From contig NZ_CP008852.1 in the NCBI RefSeq assembly GCF_000725345.1, positions 4,146,001 through 4,210,000 on the forward strand: a stretch of 64,000 nt of DNA, given 5' to 3'. Position numbers and translations under genes: made by a program. This document shows, piece after piece, positions 35,967 to 45,227 of this stretch. Below the pieces are notes generated by a model that saw nothing but the letters and a program-made list of their open reading frames with translations, made no database searches and had not been told where the DNA came from. Each line of letters opens with the position of its first letter. Within the stretch, counting starts at the first letter, position 1. Origin of the DNA: Pelosinus sp. UFO1. GTDB lineage: Bacteria > Bacillota > Negativicutes > DSM-13327.

Positions 35967-36006
35967 CTACATACTTATTTTCTCCTATGATGGTCAATTG
36001 AATAAC

Positions 36007-36058
36007 AAAAAAAGTCCCGATGAATGCTCCCCCAAAAAGGAGTCTATCATCGGGATTA
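36007..36058 (-). terminator. terminator between the ACT activator and a small gene
   Basis: AGTCCCGATGA (36013-36023) pairs with TCATCGGGATT (36047-36057). On the minus strand seven T residues follow, ending the small-protein/chemoreceptor side; the plus side has only ATTATTTTA. Confidence 0.85.
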
Positions 36059-36060
36059 TT

Positions 36061-36189
36061 TTATAAACTATAACTATTATTGTCAGTTATATATTGCTCG
36101 AGTTCCTTTAAAATTTGGGGAAGATTCTTAAGTAACTCCTCTAGTTCTTCTTTTCCCATCTCCAATCCTACCACCATTTCTTCTTTCAT
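36061..36189 (-). CDS. small acidic protein, 42 residues, unknown
   Basis: ATG 36189 with AGGAGTG six bases before it. The sequence MKEEMVVGLEMGKEELEELLKNLPQILKELEQYI is amphipathic, acidic and mostly helical. It is 73 bases downstream of the chemoreceptor gene on the same strand and ends just before the terminator, so it may share the riboswitch-controlled transcript. An upstream in-frame extension exists but lacks an SD. Function unknown. Confidence 0.6.
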   Translation of the reverse strand: MKEEMVVGLEMGKEELEELLKNLPQILKELEQYITDNNSYSL

Positions 36190-36262
36190 TAAACACACTC
36201 CTATAGTAATTTCAGATTTTTTTACCTGTATAAGTATGATCAACTAAAAGTAAATTATTGCA

Positions 36263-38230
36263 TTAAATTGTAAACTTTCTAACGGCTTTCTGCATTTCCT
36301 CTGCCAGATTCGCTAACGCATGGCTTGAAGAAGCAATTTCTTGCATCGAAGCTGATTGTTCCTCTGTGGCTGCAGAGATACTTTGGGTTTCTCCAGAATT
36401 GTTTTTTGTTATTGCATTAATATCCTGTATCGCGGTAACAATTTTATTACTGCCAACGTCTACTTTTTGAATAGAACTAGTAATCTCACGAACCTGACTT
36501 AGAACTGTCTCAACCAATATTTCTATCTGCTTAAAGGATTCTCCAGCCTTATTAACCACTTCGCTTCCAATGTGTACTTCCCTTGTACCATTATTCATAG
36601 CTACTACAGCCGTATCTGTATCTACTTGAATTTCGTTAATCATTTCGGCAATTTGCTTTGCTGCATGCTGAGATTGTTCCGCTAATTTACGTACTTCCTC
36701 TGCTACAACGGCAAATCCACGCCCTTGCTCACCAGCACGAGCTGCTTCAATCGCTGCATTTAATGCCAATAAGTTTGTTTGTCCAGCAATTCCAGAAATA
36801 GTATCTACAATTTGTCCAATCTCTTTCGATCGATTCCCTAACTTAGCTACTACTTCCGCCGATCCCGAAACAGTCTTTTCGATGATATTCATTTGACTCA
36901 CAGCACTACCAATCGCCACATTACCATCACTCGCAGCACTAGCCGCCTGTTCCGATGTTGCCGCTACTGTCCTTGCATTTCCTACAACACGCTGAATACT
37001 TGCTGACATTTCCTCAACTACAAGAGAAGCTTCTTCCACTGCATTCGATTGTTTTTCTGTTCCTTGTGCTACCTCAGTTATCGATGTAGCTACTTGGACT
37101 GATGCATGAGCTGACTGCTCGGCACTAGCGGTCAATTCTTCCGAAGATGCCGCCAATTGTTCTGCTGTTTGCGCCACATTTTTCATTAGATTTCGTAAGT
37201 TTTCTGCCATTTTTGAAAAGGCTAATGCTAGCTGTCCTATTTCATCATTAGACTTAATTATCAGATTCTGCTCTGTTAGATCTCCGCTAGCTAGTCGCTC
37301 AGCCTGCTCAGTTAATTTTGTAACGTTTCCTGTTATTTTACTAGCCAATACCCAGCTTGCAGCAATTGAAATTATAATGCCGATTAAAGCAATCAGTCCA
37401 AACTCATAACCTAACTGTTTGACTTGGCTATAAACATCTTCTTTGTCAACTGTAATACCCAATATCCATCCCGTAGATGGTATTTTGGTATAAATCATTA
37501 ATTTTGATACGTTATTCTCTTCATAACTTTGAACACCGTTATCTTGAGATAACATTTCTTTTGCCATCTGTTTTAATTGTGGATTTTCATTAATATTGGT
37601 CGAAATTTTCGTTGAATCTGGATGGGCCAACGTAATTCCTTGTTGATCTACAATAAAACCGTTTCCTTTCCCATGTAAATTAATCTCTTTAATTCTCTCA
37701 CTTAAGATATCTAGTGTAATATCAATCCCAACAATACCTTTTGTATTTCCTGCTGTATTTTTCAATGGAACAACTGCTGATACAATATACTTTTTAGTTA
37801 ATGCATCAACATAGGCATCAGTAAATGTTAATTTATTTGTTTCTTTTCCTTGCTTGTACCACCCACGTTTACGAGGGTCATACCCCTCTGGAAGGGCTGA
37901 TCCTGAGCCATCAATCATCCTGCCATCTTCTAACCCTACATACAAATCAAGTACGCCAGGATCAGACTTATAATTTTGCACAAAAGAAACTGGTATATCA
38001 TTATCACCTAATACTACCTGAATGTTTTGACTAGTCACTACTGCCGTTTGAGCCTTTGTTAATAACCAACCATCTAGTTGTTTTGAGTGACTGTTAACAA
38101 TAGAAAACATTTCATTTTTGATATTTTCTGTTACTTGCTTTTTAGCATCAAGATATCCCATGATTGTAACTGCCAATAAAACAGAACTCGTAATAAACAC
38201 CAATGCTAAAAACTTCATTTTCAATTTCAT
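36263..38230 (-). CDS. methyl-accepting chemotaxis protein with double-Cache sensor
   Basis: 655 residues: TM1 about 7-26, a periplasmic/extracellular dCache domain about 30-275 (with DLYVGLEDGRMIDGSGSALPEGYDPRKRGWYKQG, the dCache signature, spread over 95-130), TM2 about 277-297, HAMP, and a signalling domain with the hairpin tip EAARAGEQGRGFAVVAEEVRKLAEQS. dCache domains bind amino acids or carboxylates. It signals through CheA/CheW, not encoded here. Its transcript begins with a c-di-GMP riboswitch, linking receptor level to the second messenger. SD AAGTGGTG. Confidence 0.95.
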   Translation of the reverse strand: MKLKMKFLALVFITSSVLLAVTIMGYLDAKKQVTENIKNEMFSIVNSHSKQLDGWLLTKAQTAVVTSQNIQVVLGDNDIPVSFVQNYKSDPGVLDLYVGLEDGRMIDGSGSALPEGYDPRKRGWYKQGKETNKLTFTDAYVDALTKKYIVSAVVPLKNTAGNTKGIVGIDITLDILSERIKEINLHGKGNGFIVDQQGITLAHPDSTKISTNINENPQLKQMAKEMLSQDNGVQSYEENNVSKLMIYTKIPSTGWILGITVDKEDVYSQVKQLGYEFGLIALIGIIISIAASWVLASKITGNVTKLTEQAERLASGDLTEQNLIIKSNDEIGQLALAFSKMAENLRNLMKNVAQTAEQLAASSEELTASAEQSAHASVQVATSITEVAQGTEKQSNAVEEASLVVEEMSASIQRVVGNARTVAATSEQAASAASDGNVAIGSAVSQMNIIEKTVSGSAEVVAKLGNRSKEIGQIVDTISGIAGQTNLLALNAAIEAARAGEQGRGFAVVAEEVRKLAEQSQHAAKQIAEMINEIQVDTDTAVVAMNNGTREVHIGSEVVNKAGESFKQIEILVETVLSQVREITSSIQKVDVGSNKIVTAIQDINAITKNNSGETQSISAATEEQSASMQEIASSSHALANLAEEMQKAVRKFTI

Positions 38231-38404
38231 ATGTACACCACTTTCTATTTAATTTCCAACCATATTGAAACATTATCTTAAATCTTGAACCATTTATTCA
38301 GCTAGTGTTTTGCATTTTTTTAGTTTCGTGCATATTAGCACATCAACAATTCCATTCACTCTTTTGTTAACTTTTGGGACAAGCGATACCTCCTCTTTTA
38401 ATAA

Positions 38405-38455
38405 CAAAAACTGCCAGGTAACATAATGTAAATTTACAAAATGCAACCTGGCAGT
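38405..38455 (-). terminator. riboswitch expression platform: terminator
   Basis: ACTGCCAGGT (minus strand, 38455-38446) pairs with ACCTGGCAGT (38419-38410), then TTTTTG. The first arm is also the 3' part of the c-di-GMP aptamer, so ligand binding and terminator formation exclude each other. Confidence 0.85.
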
Positions 38456-38525
38456 CATGAATTAATATTGTTAGACCCATGGCTTTGCGTCCCTACCTTT
38501 CGATAGGTTTGCCTATATAGTTATA
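38441..38525 (-). ncRNA. cyclic-di-GMP-I (GEMM) riboswitch upstream of the chemoreceptor gene
   Basis: The minus strand carries the GEMM-I core in order: AGGCAAACC, a hairpin capped by a GAAA tetraloop (CCTATCGAAAGGTAGG), GGGACGCAAAGCCATGGGTC, TAA, and the 3' part GACTGCCAGGTTGC. The 3' part overlaps the first arm of a downstream terminator. The predicted logic is an ON switch: c-di-GMP holds the aptamer and prevents the terminator, letting transcription reach the chemoreceptor start at 38230. Confidence 0.9.
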
Positions 38526-38618
38526 AATTGTCATTTTCGACACAAAAATATAAACTCCTCTAAAATATGCCATTTTTTTCAAAAATATAGTGGCTTCAGA
38601 TTATTATGTTTTTGCTAT

Positions 38619-38667
38619 AAAAAAATAAAGCATAACTTTGCCATTACGGCAAAACTTACGCTTTATA
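38619..38667 (-). terminator. terminator of the hpd operon
   Basis: On the minus strand ATAAAGC...TTTTGCC pairs with GGCAAAG...GCTTTAT, followed by TTTTTTTA. It lies 43-91 bases after the hpdA stop. Confidence 0.85.
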
Positions 38668-38709
38668 TTACATTGCTAAACCATCGTGGGTTTAAATTAC
38701 ATTATAAAT

Positions 38710-39645
38710 TTAAAACGCTGTATCATGACCGATATAGCAGGCTATATTATTGTGAAGAAATAGATCCTGTATTTCTTCCATCTGGGCATCGCTTACACTA
38801 CCACTAGTCGCATAATCATAATTTTTCCCTAGTTGGCGCCATTTCGATTCGCCTAGTGTATGAAAAGGTAGAATGTTTATTTCAAATAGATTATTTTCCT
38901 GCATAAAGTATATCAACTTTGACATATTCTCAACATCATCATTAAAGCCACCGATAACTGGCACTCTGATGATAATCCTTCCCTGCCACTGTGAATTCGC
39001 AACAGAAGATATATTGGAAAGAATAATATCGTTATATACCCCAGTTTTTTCTTTATGCTTTTGTCTGTCCATGTGTTTTATGTCAACGAATACAAAATCT
39101 ACATATTTCATTACATTCAAATATACTTCTTCATCAGTATATGCTGTTGTTTCGATTGCTGTATGGAAACCATTTTTTACACACTCTTTTAGGATTTCAA
39201 CTAGAAACTTATTCTGCATCAAAGGTTCGCCACCACTAAAGGTTACACCACCTTTTCCGCCCCAATTATTAGAATCCCTTTTTAATATTTTCATTAACTG
39301 ATCAACAGTATACTCTTTTGCACATTGCTTTAAGCCACTATAACAACAAGCCTCAGCACATTCAAAGGTTGTACAAGCATCACATGTTTCCCAATTCAAC
39401 ACTGGTTTTCCATTAGCAAAGCTTAGCCCGCCTCTATTACAGGTATCCTTACACAATGAACAGCCTTTATTATACCTGCAACTTCTTTCGCTAAACATGA
39501 TATGAGGTGTTCTGCTCCAACTTTCAGGGTTCGCACACCATCGACAACTTAGAGGACATCCACTCATAAATACAGTCGTTCTACAACCTGGTCCATCATG
39601 AACTGAAAAACTCTGTATATCAAATATTACTCCTGTTGTATCCAC
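38710..39645 (-). CDS. hpdA: 4-hydroxyphenylacetate decarboxylase activating enzyme
   Basis: 311 residues. Radical SAM motif CPLSCRWC (Cys30, Cys34, Cys37), followed by a ferredoxin-like insert with cysteine clusters CRYNKGCSLCKDTC and CDACTTFECAEAC for two extra [4Fe-4S] clusters, and VTFSGGEPLMQ for SAM binding. It generates the glycyl radical on HpdB. The start is GTG 39645 with AGAGGT, three bases after the hpdC stop. Length matches known HpdA (about 316). Confidence 0.92.
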   Translation of the reverse strand: MDTTGVIFDIQSFSVHDGPGCRTTVFMSGCPLSCRWCANPESWSRTPHIMFSERSCRYNKGCSLCKDTCNRGGLSFANGKPVLNWETCDACTTFECAEACCYSGLKQCAKEYTVDQLMKILKRDSNNWGGKGGVTFSGGEPLMQNKFLVEILKECVKNGFHTAIETTAYTDEEVYLNVMKYVDFVFVDIKHMDRQKHKEKTGVYNDIILSNISSVANSQWQGRIIIRVPVIGGFNDDVENMSKLIYFMQENNLFEINILPFHTLGESKWRQLGKNYDYATSGSVSDAQMEEIQDLFLHNNIACYIGHDTAF

Positions 39646-39648
39646 TCT

Positions 39649-39915
39649 TTACCTCTTATCTTTAAATTCATGGGCAGCACAAGTTCCTGCATTAAGGCTG
39701 CCATATACCCAATCTTCCTTAGATAACCCTTTGCATATTCCGATACCTTGTTCATCCTCATCATGAAACTGTTTACAATTGTTACATTTTGGTGCTACTG
39801 CTAGTCTGTCACATACGTCAGTATCTATATTGATGAACTGCTTTGTTAATCTGCATATTCCTTTACTTGCATCAATACTGCAAAAATGTAAACAATCAAT
39901 ATGTTTTAATGCCAT
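39649..39915 (-). CDS. hpdC: 4-hydroxyphenylacetate decarboxylase small subunit
   Basis: 88 residues from ATG 39915; an upstream in-frame ATG at 39933 would overlap hpdB and has a worse SD. Eight cysteines in the HpdC pattern (HIDCLHFC, GICRL, DVC, KCNNC, GIC, GTC) and the GLSKEDWVYGSLNAGTC segment closely follow Clostridium HpdC, which binds two [4Fe-4S] clusters. The small subunit is specific to this decarboxylase among glycyl radical enzymes; phenylacetate and indoleacetate decarboxylases lack it, so its presence fixes the substrate call. Confidence 0.94.
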   Translation of the reverse strand: MALKHIDCLHFCSIDASKGICRLTKQFINIDTDVCDRLAVAPKCNNCKQFHDEDEQGIGICKGLSKEDWVYGSLNAGTCAAHEFKDKR

Positions 39916-39919
39916 CTTC

Positions 39920-42622
39920 CTATACTCCTTCATGTTCAGTTCTAGATATTACTTCATCCTGTATTGGTTTGCCTAATTCACACCAATATTGTGTAAAACC
40001 AGCTACACGAACCAGTAAATCACGATGCTCCCCTGGGGCTTTTTGTGCTTGTTTTAATATAGTAGAATCTATTATATTATATTGGACATGGGTGCCGCCT
40101 CTGCGCATATAGGCCTTAGTCAAATCCAATAATTTTCTTGTTCCTTGAATACCTTGTAATGCACCTGGATGAATTTTAAGATTCATCTGAGAGTTTTGGG
40201 ATGTGGTGTGATCCCAAATGTTAGCTGATTCAAATAAAGCATATAAACCGCTTGTATCTGTTCCTGGATATGCAGATACGGAGCCATCAGAGTAAGTAGT
40301 TCCACCTAATCGTCCGTCTGGAGTCGCCAACGTAGCCGCACCTTGTGGACCATGAGTTGATACTGATATTTGACAAGGATACATTTTCTTACCATATAAA
40401 GATTCGGCACGAGAACAAGCAATAACTAACCATTCCTCATACTCTTTTAAAATAGTATCAACATAAGCATTGTTATTGCCAAATTTAGGAGTTGTTAAGC
40501 AATCAGCATATATTCTGTCATACTGATTATTTTCGGCAATCTTTACCTGCTCTGCTAATGAATAATTATTAATTTCAGCGGCTTGTTTATAGCCAAAGTT
40601 GTTTAAAATACCATCTGTCATTTCTTCAAGAGTATATTTCTTGCTGTCATATACTAAACTTTTTAAGGACGCTAGAGAGTTGACCATTGTGATGGTTCCA
40701 CAAGTTTCCACATTAAATGTTCCATTATACCGGTAACCCATATTCCCTATATGTTGCCCTTTATCTAAAGAGTCTGGTTTAAGAAAAGAGTTGATAACCG
40801 ACATATTTTGTTTCCGCCAAATATCATGTTCGATATTATTCGTTTTAGCAAGAATCCCTATCGTATCTTCATAATATTGATTAAATGTTGCAAGTAATTC
40901 TTCAAAGCTGGCAAGTTTTTTATTATGCGGTGGATAAACCTGCATTCCAGTACGATGATCTTTTCCGTTAGTCAAAACAAGTTCCAAAATTTTCGGATTT
41001 GCGATAAAGTGAACACCAACACTAGTAGGTTGGCCAGCGCCACCTGGAATTTCATACACCTTGCCATTGAGTGTTAATGTTTTCCAACAACAAGGAGATA
41101 TTTCTAAACATCCTCCGATTGCGACGGATCGCGCCTCTTCAATTGTCATTCCTTCAGAGCCATATTGGTTTATCAAGAAATCCATAGCATTTCTATTATT
41201 AATCCAAGCAGGATATCCCGTTCCAGTTTTACAACACTCAGTACCTTTTATTAAAAACGTTTCTGGAAGTTTTTCTTCATACATAATTGTTAGCGTTGGC
41301 TGCGGAGTCCTACAACTGATCCCTGCGTCCAATATGATTTCCTCTAATTCATTCGCTGCCGATTGATTCTGTCTTGTTAACCCGCCCAGAGATAGATTAT
41401 TAAAGGTATTACCTGATAATACCCCACCATTAACCCCTGCAGAAGCAAAAACATCGATACAAGTTATTTTAATTCTATATAGCTCCATTAACTCAAGGGC
41501 TTCTTCTTTGGTTAACTTACCACTATCGATATCCTGCTCATACCATGGATATAATATTTGTCCAAGTTTCCCGATGGATAGACCTGATATTACATCTTCA
41601 TTTAATACTGCAATATGCAGGGTATAGGACAGCTGTAATGCCTCTCTAAAATTACGAGGTTGATTATGGGCAATGGATTCTAGGCACTCAGCTATCTCTC
41701 TATATTCTTCTTTCTCTTGATTACCTACTGCCGTTGTTTCTAGAAATCTTGCATGTTTGGCATAATTAATAATCCACTGTTGTAATCCTTCTATTCCATG
41801 TATAACAGCTTCATAAAAATAAAGACGATCCATACCGATTAAGCCATCACCATCTGCATTTCCAGCAACTTGATTTCTACATTCCTCTGCCATTTCCTTA
41901 AGCTTATCAAAACCATATTGTAGAGGATAATAATAATTTATGACCTCGCGCCCCTGTGGTATTGTATAACCAGAGTCAAACATACAGATTAAACTTCTCA
42001 TTATCTTTTCTTTGGTATCATATTCTGGTACCATTTTTTCATACCTAAGGCTTACATCCTCAACAGATTTTCCAACCCATTCCTTCGCAACTTTTAACAA
42101 TACAGGTATCTCTTCTTTTCTCATTCCAAACTTACCAGCGATGGAAACTACTTCCCCAAAACTTTTCGTTACATTTCCACCGCCTTGCCCTATATGGCTG
42201 AGTTCATCTGCAGCACTTCCGATGGACCTGGCAGCCTCCTTTTCTATCTCATCTCCTTGAGCGATGAAAAAACTTTCGCTTAGCCAAGGCATTGGGAATG
42301 ATCCTCTATAATGGCGGGTCTTTTGCATGACCAGTTTTTCACCTGGCACAATATTAGGTGTAGCGCGAGAAAATGCTTCTTTTAACGCTTTCGCTCTTCT
42401 GACTACTGTAACCTCGCCATCTAATTCTTTCCATTTCCGATTATACCAATATGGAAACTCCATATCTGCTGTCCCCAAAGTATTATAAAAAATATCCCTT
42501 AAAGCATTCGCCCTAGGTGTTGGTTCTTTTAATGCTTGTGTACTCTGATTAGAGAGCTTATCAGAGTTTATCCCTTTCGCTGCTAGAATACTTTTAATTT
42601 TAGCTTCTTTTAACTCGTCCAT
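39920..42622 (-). CDS. hpdB: 4-hydroxyphenylacetate decarboxylase, glycyl radical subunit
   Basis: 900 residues, matching HpdB (about 902). The thiyl-radical Cys505 and Glu507 lie in [10 protein letters not shown], the pair characteristic of hydroxyphenylacetate decarboxylases, and the glycyl radical is Gly875 in RVAGFTQYW. It converts 4-hydroxyphenylacetate (from tyrosine fermentation) to p-cresol and CO2. It is oxygen-sensitive, consistent with an anaerobe. First gene of hpdB-hpdC-hpdA, with a GAAAGGAAGG SD; the hpdC start is four bases past its stop. Confidence 0.95.
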   Translation of the reverse strand: MDELKEAKIKSILAAKGINSDKLSNQSTQALKEPTPRANALRDIFYNTLGTADMEFPYWYNRKWKELDGEVTVVRRAKALKEAFSRATPNIVPGEKLVMQKTRHYRGSFPMPWLSESFFIAQGDEIEKEAARSIGSAADELSHIGQGGGNVTKSFGEVVSIAGKFGMRKEEIPVLLKVAKEWVGKSVEDVSLRYEKMVPEYDTKEKIMRSLICMFDSGYTIPQGREVINYYYPLQYGFDKLKEMAEECRNQVAGNADGDGLIGMDRLYFYEAVIHGIEGLQQWIINYAKHARFLETTAVGNQEKEEYREIAECLESIAHNQPRNFREALQLSYTLHIAVLNEDVISGLSIGKLGQILYPWYEQDIDSGKLTKEEALELMELYRIKITCIDVFASAGVNGGVLSGNTFNNLSLGGLTRQNQSAANELEEIILDAGISCRTPQPTLTIMYEEKLPETFLIKGTECCKTGTGYPAWINNRNAMDFLINQYGSEGMTIEEARSVAIGGCLEISPCCWKTLTLNGKVYEIPGGAGQPTSVGVHFIANPKILELVLTNGKDHRTGMQVYPPHNKKLASFEELLATFNQYYEDTIGILAKTNNIEHDIWRKQNMSVINSFLKPDSLDKGQHIGNMGYRYNGTFNVETCGTITMVNSLASLKSLVYDSKKYTLEEMTDGILNNFGYKQAAEINNYSLAEQVKIAENNQYDRIYADCLTTPKFGNNNAYVDTILKEYEEWLVIACSRAESLYGKKMYPCQISVSTHGPQGAATLATPDGRLGGTTYSDGSVSAYPGTDTSGLYALFESANIWDHTTSQNSQMNLKIHPGALQGIQGTRKLLDLTKAYMRRGGTHVQYNIIDSTILKQAQKAPGEHRDLLVRVAGFTQYWCELGKPIQDEVISRTEHEGV

Positions 42623-42765
42623 GTATTTACCTTCCTTTCTCCCATCTATACACCATTTTAGTATTATTTTTAATCACAAGATAGTGTAAATTGCACGAAT
42701 AATAAAAATCCACCTAAAATTCCTGTGTTTAAACAAATACCCCCACCTAAAATTCATTAATTACA

Positions 42766-42819
42766 AAAGAAAGACTTGTCCCATGCCAGATATCAATAAC
42801 CGGCAAAAGGTCAAGTCTT
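42766..42819 (-). terminator. terminator after the transporter gene
   Basis: AAGACTTG (42771-42778) pairs with CAAGTCTT (42812-42819), with an inner TGCC/GGCA pairing. A T-rich tail (TTTCTTTTG) follows on the minus strand. It separates the transporter from hpdB. Confidence 0.7.
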
Positions 42820-42896
42820 CCTAATTTTATAACGCAATTCATTATATTACACACTATTCTATGTGTAGGCTTGGAAATTCTGAGTGAAGAAGTTTA

Positions 42897-44225
42897 CTAT
42901 TGCCACATCCTTAACAATATAGCGGCAAGAACTACCACACTCGCTCCACCAAGACGGGTTGCCACCTGAGCAAAAGGCATCATTTCCATTCGATTCGATG
43001 CTGAAAGAATCGCAACATCACCAGTACCGCCTAATCCACTGTGACAGGCAGTTACAATTGCTGATTCCACTGGATACATGTTCATTACTTTACCAATATA
43101 GAACCCAGAGGAAATCATAGCGATAACTGTTGCCGCTACTGTTAACACATAGGCGGGAGTTAGCGCTGCAACAACATCACCCCAAGGTGTGTATAACACA
43201 CCAAGTCCTACCATTAAACCCCAAGTCAAGCTAGCAGCGACAAACTTGTACATATGATAAGCACCTTGTTCCATTTTCGCTGGCATAATATTTAATGCTT
43301 TGACAATAGCTGCTGAGAAAATCATGATAATAGCTGCTGGGATACTAATAAACACATTAGCAATTTGCCCAAATATAAAGAATGAACACGCCAAAAGGAG
43401 ACCGGCCCCCATAAGAGGAAACTCCACTGGTTTATTATTACCTTCTTGAGCAGCCTTTAATAATGCATCATCGCCTGCTTTAACTAACATACCATTTCCA
43501 GTTAGATGAGGTTTACGTTCACCTAATTTTTTCAAATAACCAGCTAACATAATTGCTACCACATTTCCGAGCATGGCTGCTGGAACCAACTGAGGGATAA
43601 ACTTTTCATAGGGTTGATTCAAAATCTCGGAATAAGCCATGGAAAGAGGTAGAATCCCCTCACCGATACCGCCAGAAATAATTGGAATTACAATATAAAA
43701 GAAAGTGTGATGCGCTCCAAGTCCTGCAAGCACTCCTACGGATACACCCACAATGACACTCCCTAAAGTTCCCACTACTAATGGTACAAACAACCGCAAA
43801 AAGCCTTGAATCAATACTTGACGTTGCATACCTAGAATACTTCCTGTAACTAAGCAAGCAATATAGAAGTATAAGAAATTAGAAGTTTTCATTATAGCAG
43901 TAATTGCTTTCATCGATGCTGGATTCAATAAATTATAAAATACCATTATAGATGGAACAAACATACACAAAATAGCCGGACCGCCAATGTCTTTAAGAAT
44001 AGGCAACTTAATTCCTACATCCCCTAGAAAAATCCCCATAATCATCATAATAGCAAATCCACCAATCATATCAGCGGGTAATTTTCCGTAAACAGAAGCG
44101 GCATAAATGACAGCTGCAATAATCAAATATAAGGGAAGAGGAATCACACCTATTTTGAATGTGCGCACTTTGTCCCACGGACTAGATCCCATTTGATCCA
44201 TAACCAACGTTTCTTCCGTTTTCAT
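42897..44225 (-). CDS. 2-hydroxycarboxylate transporter family (CitS-like) permease
   Basis: 442 residues, about eleven hydrophobic helices. The GGIGEGILPLSMAYSEIL segment and the late CHSGLGGTGDVAILSASNRMEMMPFAQ segment are the two GGxG-type re-entrant loop signatures of CitS/CimH transporters. The family exchanges or symports citrate, malate, lactate or related hydroxy acids. It lies upstream of hpdB but a terminator separates them, so a direct role in 4-hydroxyphenylacetate transport is unproven. It overlaps the preceding small gene by four bases (ATGA). Confidence 0.88.
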   Translation of the reverse strand: MKTEETLVMDQMGSSPWDKVRTFKIGVIPLPLYLIIAAVIYAASVYGKLPADMIGGFAIMMIMGIFLGDVGIKLPILKDIGGPAILCMFVPSIMVFYNLLNPASMKAITAIMKTSNFLYFYIACLVTGSILGMQRQVLIQGFLRLFVPLVVGTLGSVIVGVSVGVLAGLGAHHTFFYIVIPIISGGIGEGILPLSMAYSEILNQPYEKFIPQLVPAAMLGNVVAIMLAGYLKKLGERKPHLTGNGMLVKAGDDALLKAAQEGNNKPVEFPLMGAGLLLACSFFIFGQIANVFISIPAAIIMIFSAAIVKALNIMPAKMEQGAYHMYKFVAASLTWGLMVGLGVLYTPWGDVVAALTPAYVLTVAATVIAMISSGFYIGKVMNMYPVESAIVTACHSGLGGTGDVAILSASNRMEMMPFAQVATRLGGASVVVLAAILLRMWQ

Positions 44226-44479
44226 ACTATCCCTCTTTTCAAATTAATAATTTTACAATGTGCAATTCTAGCGGTCGCTCTTGTTTTTACAAATTTAGGA
44301 TCCACGTTAACTCTGGCAACATCCGTTCTAATGGCTTCACCTGCTCCTGCAGGTGAAGAAGATATAAGACCCAAAACACGAGTACCATCACTCACCACTA
44401 GTCTACAACCATAACCGCCCATATAAATTTTGTATTTTTTTGTAGAACTTTGCAAAGTAATAACCGTATTGTAATGCAT
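44222..44479 (-). CDS. small protein coupled to the 2-hydroxycarboxylate transporter
   Basis: 85 residues, beginning MHYNTVITLQSSTKK, with a glycine-rich centre MGGYGCRLVVSDGTRVLGLISSSPAGAG. The stop codon overlaps the transporter start in ATGA, and the transporter's SD lies in its last codons. It has no SD of its own; a consensus promoter (44498-44526) would start RNA about 12 bases before its ATG, so it may be read as a nearly leaderless message. The four-base overlap and coherent composition favour a real gene; no family recognised. Confidence 0.55.
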   Translation of the reverse strand: MHYNTVITLQSSTKKYKIYMGGYGCRLVVSDGTRVLGLISSSPAGAGEAIRTDVARVNVDPKFVKTRATARIAHCKIINLKRGIV

Positions 44480-44497
44480 TTTCAGAAATAAGTGTAT

Positions 44498-44526
44498 ATT
44501 ATAAATTTTTAATAAATAATAAGCAA
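44498..44526 (-). promoter_or_regulatory. promoter of the small protein / transporter operon
   Basis: On the minus strand: TTGCTT (44521-44526), 17-base spacer, TATAAT (44498-44503). The predicted start is near 44491. Confidence 0.7.
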
Positions 44527-44593
44527 TTAAAATAACTTAGTTAAATATTTATCTAACTAGTGCATGTCCTATATAATGTGATTTTTTTGCATA

Positions 44594-44621
44594 ATAAAAG
44601 CCCCCCCGAAGGATGCTTTTT
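44594..44621 (-). terminator. terminator of the 71-residue coiled-coil protein gene
   Basis: AAAAGCATCC pairs with GGGGGGCTTTT on the minus strand around a TTCG turn, followed by ATTAT. It lies about 80 bases after the stop. Confidence 0.6.
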
Positions 44622-44699
44622 ATAAGCGAGAATGACTACTCAAATAATGGATAGCCTCTTACTCGATTAATTATTACTACTCCGACTTCCCTTAGCCTA

Positions 44700-44915
44700 T
44701 TAACCATTAGAGATGATTTGAGCTTTTAATTGATCAATTTCCTTATGAATTTCGTTTAATTCATTTCTAAGTTTTATCTCATTTTCCAGATATTCTTTGT
44801 CATCCTTTCTATCTTCGTCTTCACCTAGGAATCCAGCAATCAGTCCAATAAGACTTGAAGCAAAGGATAATACCAATGCCAGTCTAATTAATGTTTTTAA
44901 ACTGTCACGGCTCAT
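44700..44915 (-). CDS. small membrane protein with C-terminal coiled coil
   Basis: 71 residues. A single membrane helix (about 8-29, TLIRLALVLSFASSLIGLIAGFL) is followed by a highly charged heptad region EDEDRKDDKEYLENEIKL and NELNEIHKEIDQLKAQI. GGAG lies 8 bases before the ATG. It is divergent from another small coiled-coil protein at 45228 across a 312-base gap. The shared C-terminal heptad pattern hints that the two proteins may pair; that is inference. Confidence 0.75.
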   Translation of the reverse strand: MSRDSLKTLIRLALVLSFASSLIGLIAGFLGEDEDRKDDKEYLENEIKLRNELNEIHKEIDQLKAQIISNG

Positions 44916-45009
44916 ATTATCAACTCCATAAGTAAGTTACAACCCACTATTCTTTCTACTATAGGTTCCTACTTATAGTATGTAATATCTTATTTTTGTG
45001 TCCCTGTCT

Positions 45010-45085
45010 TTCATTTTGGCCATAAGCACTCACAGCTGTCCGTAGCAGACGATGCGGTCCCCAGGCCTGTCGACCCTCTAAAAAT
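45010..45085. other. GC-rich, structured-looking segment between divergent coiled-coil genes
   Basis: About 75 bases much richer in G+C than the surrounding intergenic DNA, containing short complements such as CAGCTGTCCG / CGGTCCCCAGG and CCAGGCCTG. It has no open frame and no tRNA-like arms. It could be a structured RNA or leader for either divergent gene. Confidence 0.35.
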
Positions 45086-45227
45086 GGGCAAGATCTGGCT
45101 AAATAATAGCGGCTTATTCTTTATGACAAACTCCTCTGAAAAAGATTCTGTTGTGAAAATACATCGGCACAACGAATAATACATATGTTGTAGAGATACA
45201 GAGTTCTATTTGATGAGGTGAAAGACC

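Noticed and set aside
42623-42765. Clear promoter or FNR/CRP site upstream of hpdB
   Set aside because: A TTGTGA word and an AT-rich -10-like stretch are present but spacing is wrong; nothing firm enough to annotate.
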